From Beroe ovata (lineage: Eukaryota > Ctenophora > Nuda > Beroida > Beroidae), in contig CAMPET010000054.1 of NCBI GenBank assembly GCA_946803715.1, positions 272,813 through 336,812 of the forward strand: 64,000 bases of DNA, given 5' to 3'. Shown in pieces: positions 44,201 through 57,175 of the stretch. Within the stretch, counting starts at the first letter, position 1. The number at the start of each line of letters is the position of its first letter. A model generated the notes under the pieces. The model was not told where the DNA came from. It worked only from the letters and a program-made list of their open reading frames with translations, and made no database searches. A program made the translations under genes and the position numbers.

Positions 44201-47200
44201 GATTCTTTGAGGAGAGCTTTCGTGGTGTAAACTTGGCTTGGTGATATTGTGAGCAATGAGCATTATAATTATGATGTCACCATTGAGAACTACTGTACCC
44301 TTAATATATCGTCACTGTAGCATTCGCTCCATAATATAACGCACCTTGTTTGTGACCCTCTCTTAATAAGAGAATGGTTCTTAACTGATCCTTAGTCAAC
44401 AGAACTCCTTTTGCTTTAATTATCTAATTCGATCAAGTAGCCCCCTCCTGAGGCAATGAAAGATCTTCAGTATTCCACCAGCGTTGTCGTTATAATATGT
44501 CGATATGATTTATCGAGGCTTCTTCGGTTCGATAGGTTTAAAATGTGCGATTCTTTCAAGGGTTCACTAATGATTTCCTTCTCACCCCGTTCCTATAAGT
44601 ATAACATTCAAAGATGATTCAACAATTGCTATCAGATCCCTCTCAAAATTGCTCCTCTGATCATCAATAATCATTGCGTTTGTAAAGCAGCTCCTGCAGC
44701 AGTTATCACATGTGAACCAACCAAGTTGAGAATCCGATAGCCAGTAACAGATCAATGCTATATAGAACACTGCTCGCACGGGCGTTAACACATGGCAACC
44801 ATGCAGTCCCAATCGAAAACTAGCTTGTTGAAGAACACACTCACACTTGTGCTGTATAACATATATCAATCCATCATGCATGCATATATTGCTTCTTTGT
44901 TAACTCGAGCTTCTTAAATGTGAGACTTGTTTTATTTCTCCGCTTCTCCAGCATGAGCATTGAGCATCAACGTATAATATAGTTTTGCAGTCGTGAGCTT
45001 TCCATGAGACCATATTAGAGTTTTCCTCCTCAACGCTGTGAGCTTTGTGCGTGTCTTTTCGTTGTTATGAACACACACGCTATTCGGTTTAATCATTTGT
45101 AAAGTTTATCACAAGAGTTTTATAGCTGTCGGAATGTACTAACCGAACTGGACTCCTACTTTCTCGTAGGGTGTTGATATGTGTTTCAGCAACGCTCAGC
45201 TCTGGTGAATAGAGCTAATTGAGTAATTGCTCTTGTCTTTTATGCCAGGATTTGTACCCATGTTGAAGTTCTCCTCTTTGTTTAGTGATATATAAATACA
45301 CACATTGCTTGGTCCTTAGTCCAACACAACGGCTTGATGCTTCACGGTTACCATGGTAACGCATGTAACCGTTCCCGGTGTGGCTCCTGTGGGGGCAGTG
45401 TTCCAGTCAACATAACATGGGCTCAACAGTGATTTGCTTACTCCTTGTGTGAGCTCCATTCCGTACAGCTTGGCTCTGCAGCAGTGAACTGACATGGGCC
45501 GTCTCCTCCAGCTTGTATGAGTACTATGATGTGAGTATACCATCACGGTGGATATCCTGCTGAGCAATGCGCCCCTCCACTCGCACACAATGCACATATC
45601 CTACCAATACCAATACCTATCCAGCCTTTGCAAAGTAAAGCACACTCGCACCAAAAGATATACCTAATATGAAGCCCAGATTTAGAGCACTATATCTTCT
45701 CTCATCAGGCATGATTTTAAATAAAGATTTGCTGTAGCACAAAATTAGTAACCGCGTCATATATATATCGCACTGTAAAGAGGCTTTGTGAACTTTTATT
45801 TCACGATCATGCTTTGATCACAGCAGTAGATCTATTTTTCTGATAAGATGATACATTAGCGGATTGGTATAAGCCTCACATAGTATTCTAGAAGTTTTTG
45901 AGGTTTTACTTTTGGGTTTTTTCTTCTTTCCTTGAACCATCTGCTATTTCTAATTTCAAAATATTTACCTATCCTGACATCTCAGTCATGAGGTTTATCC
46001 TATGGGATTTGATTATGGGATTTATTTGGCCAAGCCTGGAAAATAAATGGTGGAAGAATTTGGAATTTATGTTAGATTTCACACCGGATCAGTTTGTGCA
46101 AAGTTAGATTGCTAATATTGTCTACGTACCTAGTACATACATTGCTATTGTGCTGGAAACTATGATCTTAGATACCAGACTAGTTTGTCAATTCTTGGAT
46201 AATTCAGCAGATCCGGTGATGCAAATTGGCTATCAATCATATAGTTGGTAACGTAAGTAAATAATTAGTCTTGTTAATGAGCAATTAGATTGTTTCAATA
46301 TTGGTCCATCCCACATTGCTCTTATGACATTGTTGCATGCGTACTTGCCATATTAATAGGTATTTGTGTATACCTAGTACCTAACCAAAGTGCTGATCAC
46401 AATTCAACAGATTGCATTGGCGTGTGCAAGGAGTCCATACATTAACATTTGATAGCCTAGATCACATGCAGTTCCTGGCTTCTACTGATTTTGACAAGCG
46501 TGAATCTTTCTCCAAAAATTTTATAGTTATTTAAAGTTGTTTTCACAAGCCCATACGGGATTATCGTTATTGCGATTATGTTGACTGGCAAAACTCATGG
46601 ATATAATTAATGAAGCTTCTAGAATTGTCAGAAACACCATGAGTATCCCAGTAACAAGTGACATTTATTTCTAGCAAGCTTGTAATTCTCCACTGTAAGT
46701 ATTGATTGTTGCTTAACACTTACATATACATATAACGCTGCTCATGTACGACTCGCACAAGCACGACCGTACACAATACATGTACATTCACCGGACTGTA
46801 CATCGTGTTTTTACTTGACATCCAATGACGCAACCATAGGTAAGAAGCTTTGTAGTTTTAACTTTATATTCCACGTGTTCGCTAAGCAACGTATCGTCAC
46901 CCTAGCAACTTCATAGTGACCTAAACATGAGTTCATCGCGCGGCACAGCTAAGAGAAGTCATTGTTTCTAGAAACCACCTTTATCGAAGATGGACGAGCT
47001 TCAACACAAACACGCTTATAAAAATCCTATTATCTCAGTTGACATTAAAAAAAAGCTGTTACCACATCTGTACTTGGGAAAGCTAAGCAGAGTTTCTATT
47101 CACTCCAACTATAAGTAATTGGGGTATAATAAGTATTACTACTACTACTACTAGCACATTGCACACATCCCCATACACATGCATTGTAACAATCAACACA

Positions 47201-49449
47201 CGCTTCACACAGTGTCCCAGGGTATAATAATGGTCTAGCACAATTCATACATGATGCACCACACTGGAGTTGTATTCCTAGTACATACTAAAGTACACAC
47301 TATAGTATACTCATGCGTGAGTAGTGCTACACAGTATAATGTAGTGAGCTACACAGTATAATGAAGTGCTACCCAGTTCCCATTACACAGTGCAGAAAAG
47401 TTGACTGTGCAGAATATTGACTTATGTACCCTGAACTGTACAAACACATGGCTTCACCCATAGATTTGGGGCTGAGTTCTATTATAGGTTCCGTTATCGA
47501 ACGAGCCACACCCAAGGAACCGATGTTATAACTCCCAAAAATTCCCACCGTATTGTGTGAGCTCTCTCAGTAGTCAGATGTCAAGTTTGAATAGCTTAAA
47601 CTAACGATCCAGGCCTTTCTACCTTTTTAATTACGGTCCCGGCTTTTTCACTAACTGTAGTCAAAAACGAGTCATTACCTTTCTGCACTGTGTTTGAGGG
47701 TGAAATTAAACTACTGTTATCGGCAACTAACACTACTTGCGTTGTTATTGATTAATTTTAGAGCACTTTCATTAGATTTTCTCGTGATGCAATGTGGTCT
47801 CAGCGCCATTTTTTGTTTTGTTTTTTCAATACTTTTGCGAAGCATCCATTATTTATCATTCCTATTCATTATTCATTCTTATTATGTCGAGCAGATTGTG
47901 ATCGATGGTCGTGACGTTTTCTATTGAGTATCAAACAAACCTACCAATCGTGAAGGCAAGGCATTATAGTTTTTGGGTGTGGTCAGTGTACTACCAAACC
48001 TTCATGTATGTCGCAGTGTGAGTTGTGATCGTGTGCATATGTGTCTGAGCTCCCTAATTTCCCACCTATACATCCGACACACGATCATTGCCCTGTCATC
48101 ATCTCTAGTGAGGTGTCATGATGATTGATGACATGTGCCTCGACAAGAACCACCCCCTGGTACAACTTCATACCACCTTCAGTCTTCACACATCACTGTA
48201 TAATAGGCTGGTCCAGAAGTACCGTGCGTGTTCAAGACACATGGTACTATAATAACAGTGCGATAGTATAGCGAGGTCTGGACAAGAATTGTCGACCCAT
48301 GCACATCGTTAATAACCACCATCGCGACGGCAGTCAGAATTGTGCGTCGTACATCACCACCGTGGGTAGGACACGTCAACTGCCTTATCAGCCAACCCGT
48401 CAACACTTCCCTCACACTACACGACCACGTGTCATTACACCTCTTCCGTGATTTGTTGCCTGGTGACAGGCAACATGTCACGTGGTTACCAAGATTAGAC
48501 ATAGATCAGGTTTCTTTCCTTTTCCGTCTCCCTCTCGCGGATCATGGCAACAAGAGTTGACTCTTGTGTTGAACATGGCGTATACTACTTCGTGCTCAGT
48601 CCTCCCTTTCAACACCGAGTTCAATCATATAAATAGGGAGTGCAGCAGTGCGCCTGCATGACTCTCCTCGAGACCCTTTGTTTGGCTTTCCAATTTACTA
48701 CATGTAACTATAGTCTTCTCTTCTTCAGAGCAACTGTAAAGGCTAACGCACTTCGTTGTTAATAAAGTATGGGCCTAACACGAGCTTTCATAGTGAACTG
48801 CCAATTCCATGTCTGACTTATCCATTGAGAAGGGATCAAACAATATATCCGCTGTTTTCTCCAATACTATGTTTTTGAGGAAAAGTAGCATATATTATGT
48901 ATCTGGATGGTTTCTTTTACGTCAAATTGCTCGTTATCGTACCAATCTCAAAATCTTTACTGTGTTGGGGTAAATTGTTATTACGCATAAACAATACAGC
49001 ATTTGCATGTTTATCCTTGATATTCTAAAGTTCAGTATTCAGTAATACGCTAACCCGGTTAGTTGCGATCGGTGTCTTACAGAGTTTACTTCATTCTAAG
49101 GATTCCTTTGTAATGTTTCATTCAAAATATCACCAAACGATATTCCTATGTTGTAAGCTAGCTGTGGGCTTATGGAAGCCAAAGAGTGAAGTATACTATT
49201 TCGGACCTATCTGGCCAGACTTCACACAGTTTCATAGTGTTTTCACTGTCTGTTTTACTTCCCGATTTCCTTCGAGTGCGAACCTTGGGAACCTTATCTG
49301 AAGGAGTTTTAAAACAGAACACCCGCATGTCGATCGAAACCTAATAGTAGGTGATACTGGATACATGTTTGTAGAGTTGATACCCATTCCCATTTACCAA
49401 CAATAGATCCACGAATGAGCAGAAGGCTAATGATGATCAGGAGTGTTTG

Positions 49450-49790
49450 CCTGTGTGAGTGTGTGTGAGTGTGTATATGTGTGTATGTGTGAGTGTGTGT
49501 GTGTGTGTGTGAGTGTGTGTGNNNNNNNNNNNNNNNNNNNNNNNNNNNNNNNNNNNNNNNNNNNNNNNNNNNNNNNNNNNNNNNNNNNNNNNNNNNNNNN
49601 NNNNNNNNNNNNNNNNNNNNNNNNNNNNNNNNNNNNNNNNNNNNNNNNNNNNNNNNNNNNNNNNNNNNNNNNNNNNNNNNNNNNNNNNNNNNNNNNNNNN
49701 NNNNNNNNNNNNNNNNNNNNNNNNNNNNNNNNNNNNNNNNNNNNNNNNNNNNNNNNNNNNNNNNNNNTGTGTGTGTGTGTGTGTGTGTGA
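49450..49790. repeat. (TG)n microsatellite interrupted by an N gap
   Basis: TGTG and TGAGTG units on both sides of 246 Ns at 49522-49767. The gap is evidently an unresolved microsatellite. Open frames that run through the Ns are meaningless. Confidence 0.95.
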
Positions 49791-52536
49791 AATCTTTTCC
49801 TTTATCGTGGTCTCATGTCAACAAGTTCCGAGTTACAATATCCCCGGACACGTCAAAGGATATTTTGTAAAGGTGGTACTTATTCTTAAGGTTTCATTAC
49901 AACCATTTCTTTAGCAACCATTTCTTCAGTTGGATACCCGTGCCTTGCTCCTGTAATTCTAGCTTTATTCATCAATGCATCCATCATCATTCATCATTAT
50001 AGAAATATCCATATTCAACTGGTTTCTTCGATACCTAATGGTGTCAAAATGCGCAATGTTTAAGGCTGTTCCAGGTTTCAACATCCCTGATGGTGACCCC
50101 TGTGCTCTAGAATCAATTATTGTTCTGTTTCAGAAATTGCCGGAAAGAAAATAAGAGCCAAGAGGTACTAGGGGGAAAGGTTGTGTCTTCTTATAGGAAT
50201 CACTTATCATTCATTATAAATCTGAAAATGACGGGTAATTCGCGATTCACTGAAACTGTAACTCCTAAAATGTCTACATGAACTGTCATTTAAACAGGTT
50301 CATTGGGGTCAGATAGTCGGCACAATCGGTACGTCAAAGGGAGATGCGAATTATATATGAGAGATTTGATAATTGCTCAGATAGGTTATAGGCCAGTATG
50401 GACTTCTTGCGAAATCTAGATCGACATCTCTATCCTTATTTTCCTCAGATAATCGAAGATTAAAGGTCGTTTTTCTAGAAACAGGTCATAGGTGTACCGG
50501 ATGTAATCAGTCTATCCTCCAACACATAAATTGCTCACTCCCGACCATTTATCCGGTGTTTTAGCTTGTTTCAGGATGAAGTTGTCGTGCACTCATCATA
50601 GCTGCAATCTGGTCAGACTCTTTGTTTGTGCCCTTTCAGCGTACACACAGTAGGTATCTACACACACCTCGGGTAGGATAAGACATCACTCACAGACTGC
50701 AGATCCCACCCTCTCATTATCGACTATAATATCCCATCACCGACGTATGATACACTCATCAGAGACGCCCATTACGCCAGTGATGTAGGGGGTGTGTCAA
50801 ATGAGGGTGTGACAGCAAGGGGTCTCATTGTACTGATTGCACTTCAAAAACACTTTGTGTTGAAGCTCATAGTTTGTACTTTTGTAGTGTTGATATGTAT
50901 ACCTTCCACCCGGCATGATGTCTTTAGCATATGGTAATAGTCTACGTCTTGAAATATAATATACGATTAAACACGTTTGCTAGGGTATCATTTTACCATT
51001 AGTATAGGTAGGTAGTATAGTTGTTTATCATATACACATTGTACTTCACGCATATGGTTGATCTGATAACAAGCGTTCGGATTTCAAGGCCCAAACCTTC
51101 CAAACCGAGTGACAAATCTATTGTTTCTGAAATGTTGCTTGGGGGCAGGGGGTTTGTTATCATTGCCATGGCAACACCAGATACTTGATCAGTGGTTGCT
51201 GTTGCAGGAGAAGCAACAAACAAACACACATGAGAGCCATACTGATGCTAGACATACACACACGTGCACAACACTCTCACTCAATGGACACTGGACAGTG
51301 CCCAATATAGTGTGGATATAGCTAATTGGTTTAATCCTGCCACCTGCACTACTATTATTCACCTAATTAACCCGGACAATATGCCAATTAATATTTACTG
51401 CCATAACGCAGAACGTCAGCTGATACTGTTTCTTGTCTCAGGCCAAGTCTCCTCTATCAATTCTGACAGAGATCTCTGCCCTCTGGTTATTTACGACATG
51501 CTCCTACCCCCTCGTCTTGTTATCACTACCTATCGTAGACTTGATATGATATAGTGCTGTGTAGTGTGTGTGTGTGTGTGTGTTCGTGTTCGTGTGACCT
51601 GTGCCATAAACTTACCTGTCATTGGCTGTTGTCATAGGACTCGTATAAGTGTAGGCGGTGTCTCTACAATACCGCATGCGTTGCTGATATACTCGGTATA
51701 ATACATGCTGTGCAGTGTACATACACACCTATCTGTCAAAGTTTTTACGATGTAGTTAGACACGCACGTCATGTCGTTAGTTCTGTTGTATGGCGCGTTA
51801 TCATAGTTAGCCTACTGCAGAAGAGGGATGGTATTATTTAGATAGCTGCGATATCATAATCACGACTCATGATCCATTTGATGAACAAGCACAATCGATA
51901 TGCAAACACACACTCGTCACCTTCTTATCTATAGTAGGTATTCTAGTACTGCACTCACAGTCGGAAACACTCTAGCTTTGAATGATAGCTGGAGAGTTCC
52001 GGGTAGTAAGCACTGTATTAGAATACGATCGATAGCGAGCACTTCCTCAATCCTTGCTCCGATTGTGTCATTCGAGTCTGAGGATCTTGAAATTGTCGAT
52101 CAAGATCCTCGTATGATAGTGAGATATAAAAGCACTGTATGATCGGTATGATAACTATAGAAATCTGAGGAAGTCGAACAAGTGTGTCTATGTGTGTGTT
52201 TGTGTATCATCAGTCAACACCTCCATGACTATAGAGTTACCATAGTATAACTGGAGCCAGAGATATATGTGTACATGTACAATACATCATGTGTTTTGTT
52301 GGGATTCATGGCACCGTCCTGTACGCTAATATTGACCCTATTCGTGGGAATTCTGAAGAATATCCTACTAGGATTATAGACGTGATCAATGTTAGCAATC
52401 TGAGCGTATGACGTAGTTCTCCTGACCCTGTTCAATGAATTGGCGCAGTCCCCCCATTTCTAGTCTCTCTATCGCACACAATATTGAGCTTACATAGTTC
52501 ATGGGTTGGACGATTGAGTAAGAGTCGTATCTGTTA

Positions 52537-52733
52537 CGATGAGAGATAGTTAGTTTATTCTCTTTTGACTCTGTTTACAAATGAAATACGTCTTTCTAAT
52601 TGCGATCAATTTCGTCATTTAACGACATCGTCAGGCTCAAATTTGATTGTAATATGTAGTGTTGATAAGTTTAAAACTCATCAACACTACTTATTACAGA
52701 GTCAAAAAAGAAATAACTTACTATCTCTCATCG
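52537..52733. mobile_element. Foldback/MITE-like inverted-repeat element
   Basis: The left end CGATGAGAGATAGTTAGTTT and the inverted right end CGATGAGAGATAGTAAGTTA agree closely over about 35 bases. A second, inner palindrome (GTAGTGTTGA and TCAACACTAC) lies in the middle. A direct repeat ATCGCACACAATATT occurs left (about 52474) and right (about 52730), so the mobile unit may be larger. A half copy is at 8233-8350. Confidence 0.75.
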
Positions 52734-55282
52734 CACACAATATTCATAGTGTATTTTTGATGCTGTGTGAAAAAAGAGAACGACACTACCAACACTATTA
52801 TGCAGCATTTGCAGACGGGACCCTATGGTTTACCCAAGTCTCATGCCCGCCACTCCAAAGAGGGGTGAAGGATAGTTCACCGACTGGTTTCAAATGAAAG
52901 TGTGAAAGAGAGAGTGGAATGGGGTGTATTCATGACCCCACTCTCACTCTACCCCGCCCATTCTATGCGCCATAATATACCAAGTGCAGGACTGCAATTT
53001 CTCTTGGCTTACACAAAAGAGCTCGAGTAACTCAAGGAAAACGCTTTTAGTGACACGTTATGTTTTACTTGTTGAATAATACACTGAGCTTTTGTTCGGG
53101 TTTATAGACGGAAATAGCCAAAATGAATACTTTTCAACTCGCATGGCTCTCCTTGATTGAGACCATTTCAAGAAATCACGTTGCGATTTCTTGGCTCATC
53201 TCCAATTTTATTGGACAGTTGATAATCTTGACACACTCCTCAATTTACCACACCAACTTGGCTAAAATTGAGAGAGTCTCAATTCTAGTCAATGTGACAA
53301 ATTTCTCATCACACATCGATCTCAATCTATACACAAGATTTGTCAGGAATGTGCGATGACAACAGAAAATCTTCAACTTGCTCAACTTTGCCATTCTCAA
53401 TGTTGAACTCTCAAATTTTGTTCATTCCTCAATTCTCGGGATGTCTGTGAGTAAGTGTGTGTGTGCGTATTCGCACTGCATTATAACATTCATCGACTTT
53501 GTGCACGTTGCTTATTCGACAGATCAATTTATTTGTAGGAACTCACGCCGCTGCGTTTCGTACAAACTCTGTTCACTACAATAAATACTCCAATCAGTCC
53601 ATCGTTAAGACACTGACGTCGCTTTTCCACAAACAATCGAACAGACAATAGACGCATACCCTCACACACAGTTTCCACAATTGAGCCACACTACATTTCT
53701 CTAGTGATGGAATTAAAAGCTCTTAGCGCGAGTCCAGAACCGATTGGTATCGGTTGAATCGTGTGCGGTATGATATCGTGAAATGCAGTGGTACCTATAA
53801 ACCTGTAGTTCGTGACCTGAACCCAGCTAGGAACACAGTAATATAGGAAGGTCCGAAGGTAATGATCAGAATAGCACAGGACAAGCATTGATGTGTGTAT
53901 TGTCATAGAGAAACAAGACGACTGATTCACTCTGTTTAGCAATCTAATAGCAACAATGTCTAAATTTAGCAACAGCAACAACATATCATCATAGCAACAA
54001 TTTGTCTGGTTACAAAGCTAGACGCGCACACATACCAAGTAGTTGTAGTCAGCCAGTCTGAGGCCGATGGGAACAAGACTAAGCACTACACATACCGAAT
54101 CTTGCATGGATGTTTCATGATATTACAGCCTACATCAGTTCTTCAGATTATTATTCACGATAGGGCAGTGTGGAAGATATGAATACCTATCCGGTTTTGT
54201 CTGAATAGAGGCATATCACTGTTCATTTGCATCTTCATGGTTAGGTCTGAGGTCACGGGGAGCTAAATAGGAAAACTAGCCAAATCACGACTAAACTACG
54301 GGTTTGATTCAAAATTCCATGTTTTACCGATTTAAAAGAGAGTCCAGCCCAGTCAGCGTGATTCTTCTCATTGAAATGCAAGGGTTAAGACCAGACTTAC
54401 AATAAAAAATAGAGGAATTTCACCCGTTTGGAATTTGGACGCCTCCCATCGAAAGTGCAAGTGTGGTACCTACATTTCACGAAATTGCAGTTTGTTGCTT
54501 TTACTTTGACCCAATAAAAGCATGAGTGGTCTGTTTGCTTTAAGTTGAAACAGAACGGAAAGAGACATGTTTATCCCATTAATTTTCATCATTGACATGA
54601 GAATACCTATTGTGAGCATACCATTTTCTCGTTTATTATCTTGATCTTGTTGCAGCTATGTTTGGAATTCTCCGATTTATCATGTTTTTTGTTATAATTA
54701 CCTCTTCCCCCTCTATCCCTTGTACTAGATTTTAACCGGGTAGCGAGCATCATTGTAGCAGTCTCAGCACATGGATTTTGTTGTATGAATTTCTTCTGCA
54801 TTGAAATATCATTCATTCCGCTGACCTAGCCCTTATCTTTTGTGCGTTGTTCAGAATTAATCATCATTCATTTATTTTTCTGAATGTTAGCTCCACTTCG
54901 AAGTATATAACGTACGATTATTGATTTAAACTTTGGTTTAAAATGAGGATGCTTAATTTTATGATTATAACCCTTATTAATGATGCCGAAGCAAACGCAT
55001 TTCGATGACTTTTATTCTTCGACAAATGTGGGCTGTTTTGAAACTGAATACCTGTAGCATAATGGCTTTTGTAAATCACCCCCTTCTTGACATGGTAGAG
55101 TTGGAAGTTGGCACCCTGTATTAATAACTTAACCGATTCACATTGCTAAAGTGGAATTTCTGAGCAGTTTGCCCCTTATTCCCAGTTTTCTGATACACAT
55201 ACAGTATTGCCGCGGTATAATGCATGTGAGATATAGACCTATCCACCCCCTATTTACAGCACTCTTTGCAGCACATAGTACC

Positions 55283-57175
55283 ATGACAGAAGCAGACTCC
55301 AGTAGACTGGCCCAGACAGGGTCCGTCACCGTCAAGGTGCTCATACCTAACTATCTCGCAGGAGCCCTCATAGGGAAGGGTGGCGAGGAGCTGAACATCA
55401 TCCGCAAACAAACGGGCGGTATCATCAAGTTATCCCAGAATAAGGCGTACTACCCAGGGACAGATGAACGCGTAGTGCTAATCAAAGGGAGGCCTGACTC
55501 GGCATTTGCCCTGCTCAAACTGGTTCACAGCAAGATCAGGACGAGAAAAGCCCCTCCAATAATCAATGGACGGCCGTTCAATGAGGTCCGACTTCAACAA
55601 ATGAAGCTGATCATAGCTAACTCCACGGCTGGTAAAATAATCGGGACCGGGGGAGAGATAATCAAGATGATCCAGCAGGAACACAACGTGAAACTGTTCA
55701 TCACTAACGTGGATAACCCCAATGAGAAGCGAGTGCAGAATGAAAGGATCTGCACTATCAAGGGAGATGAGCTGTCTGTAAACCGGTGTATGATCGACTT
55801 GGTGGAGAGGATATCCCAGGATGAGATGGCTGACCTGGACACTAACATCGACTACCCAAAGTGTGAGGACGGGAACATCATCTTCGGGCTGGAGCGCCCT
55901 GTCTTCATGCAGCAGCTGGGTATGGGTATCGGTGTTCCTGGAGTGCCCACTATACCAGGACTACAAGCCATGACTGCTCTCAACCCGTCCTTCGAGGACA
56001 TTCTACTCCTGCAAGAACAAAATAAAGCTATCCAAGCTATGTCTGGGCTGGCTGGTGCGGCACAGGGTGGTGGCCTTCTCCAGGTGAATCCCATGGTATC
56101 CCTGGCGTCAGGAGTCTTGCCAGGACACGCCGGGGTCCAGGCTTTCAATGGCGGTCTGGTCGGTTCACAGGCAGGATTACAGCTGATGATGGACCCATTC
56201 AAACGACTGGTCGGACAGAAGCAGGAACTGGAGATAGTGACTCCCGAGATGGCGATGATGAAAGAGTTCAACGGTAACATGGTAGTGGACCAATATGCTG
56301 ACGGCATCCCATCCAAATCGAGCAATCTACAGTCGCTGTTCCTGCAGAGCCCCAATGCAGCCCTGGCAGCACACCAAGCACAGGCTGTGGCTGCTAAGAA
56401 TGCTGCAGAGCAGATGTCACAGCAGAACACCCAGGAACAGTACCTGATACCCAATTCTCTGAATGGAGGTCTGGGCAAGAGGTTCACCTCTGCACCTCAG
56501 ACCTGTACCTCAACTCCACAAGACCTCATCAACCGAGCCAATGGACTGAGCACATCGGGCATATACCAGTCACCGCTCATGACACATGCAGCTGCATCCT
56601 CCAACTCTTTTGCTGCTGCCCAGACAGCTGCTATCCAGCAAGCAGCACAGAACGCCGCTCTTCAGCAGCAGATACAGCTACAAGCCCTCCAAGCCCAGCA
56701 ACAACAACAAACACAGCCGAATCCCCTTCTCGCACAACAAAACCACTCACTACAAGCTCTACAAGATGCTCAACTCCAAGTCCAGGCTCAAGCAGCTCAA
56801 ATACAAGCTTTGCAGCAGTCACAGGCCCTACAACAGTCTAGCCAGCTACAGCACAGCAACAACGTGGCTGCCCAAGCTCAGTTACATGCCCAGGTACAGG
56901 CCCAGATGCAAGCCCAGCTGCTGATGAATCAGCAGTCAGCAGCTGCGGCCCAGCAGACGAGTCTGCAGTCGCAACACTCCAGCAAGAGTAAGAGGTATCA
57001 CCCGTACAGCGTGCCTCCTCCCCCGCCCCCTCCAACCAACGTTGAGTCCATCCCCATGCCCCCGAAGCAGGTGTCAGTCGCACCCCAGGTACAGGCACCT
57101 CCCACCCCCTCTATACCTGCTGCAGCCGCGGCAGCTGCACCAGGCACGCCCACAGCTGCGCCCACAGGCAGCTAG
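55283..57175 (+). CDS. NOVA-like KH-domain RNA-binding protein with two KH domains
   Basis: NOVA proteins bind YCAY clusters and control splicing in the nucleus. From ATG 55283 the frame is 630 residues. KH1 (about 15-85) has YLAGALIGKGGEELNIIRKQ and YYPGTDERVVLIKG, very close to NOVA KH1. KH2 (about 105-185) has STAGKIIGTGGEIIKMIQQE, where the usual second Lys of the GxxG loop is Thr. NOVA's third KH domain is not seen. Instead there is a Gly/Met/Ala linker, a long Gln/Ala-rich stretch (about 440-590), a run of seven Pro and a Pro/Ala/Thr tail. The CDS has no intron. The frame is open further upstream, but a strong acceptor (CACTCTTTGCAG) lies eleven bases before ATG 55283, which supports this start. 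AATAAA occurs at about 57364. PCBP-type proteins are less likely. Confidence 0.87.
   Translation: MTEADSSRLAQTGSVTVKVLIPNYLAGALIGKGGEELNIIRKQTGGIIKLSQNKAYYPGTDERVVLIKGRPDSAFALLKLVHSKIRTRKAPPIINGRPFNEVRLQQMKLIIANSTAGKIIGTGGEIIKMIQQEHNVKLFITNVDNPNEKRVQNERICTIKGDELSVNRCMIDLVERISQDEMADLDTNIDYPKCEDGNIIFGLERPVFMQQLGMGIGVPGVPTIPGLQAMTALNPSFEDILLLQEQNKAIQAMSGLAGAAQGGGLLQVNPMVSLASGVLPGHAGVQAFNGGLVGSQAGLQLMMDPFKRLVGQKQELEIVTPEMAMMKEFNGNMVVDQYADGIPSKSSNLQSLFLQSPNAALAAHQAQAVAAKNAAEQMSQQNTQEQYLIPNSLNGGLGKRFTSAPQTCTSTPQDLINRANGLSTSGIYQSPLMTHAAASSNSFAAAQTAAIQQAAQNAALQQQIQLQALQAQQQQQTQPNPLLAQQNHSLQALQDAQLQVQAQAAQIQALQQSQALQQSSQLQHSNNVAAQAQLHAQVQAQMQAQLLMNQQSAAAAQQTSLQSQHSSKSKRYHPYSVPPPPPPPTNVESIPMPPKQVSVAPQVQAPPTPSIPAAAAAAAPGTPTAAPTGS

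Larger units (their letters stand above)
38291..55150. other. About 17 kb without a supported gene
   Basis: Mixed AT-rich DNA. Present are a (TC)n tract near 40960-40972, a single N near 43743, an N run inside a (TG)n microsatellite (49522-49767), further (TG)n near 51566 and 52193, and a foldback element at 52537-52733. Several minus-strand frames of 60-120 codons (42693-42905, 43120-43485, 44582-44881, 45316-45597) lack family features and I could not build a spliced model. Long introns, regulatory DNA or non-coding RNA genes cannot be excluded by reading alone. Confidence 0.5.

Noticed and set aside
42693-45597. Series of minus-strand frames (70-121 codons) that could be exons of one gene
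   Set aside because: One has a plausible donor (AGCA|GTGAGT near 43130), but phases and composition do not give a continuous protein and no family is recognisable.
49443-49914. Three overlapping plus-strand open frames of 115-133 codons
   Set aside because: They run through 246 Ns and (TG)n repeat; the translation is only Cys/Val repeats and unknown residues.
55852-56487. 211-codon minus-strand frame inside the NOVA-like gene
   Set aside because: It is a shadow frame; the Cys/Pro/Arg-rich translation reflects the opposite strand's codon use.
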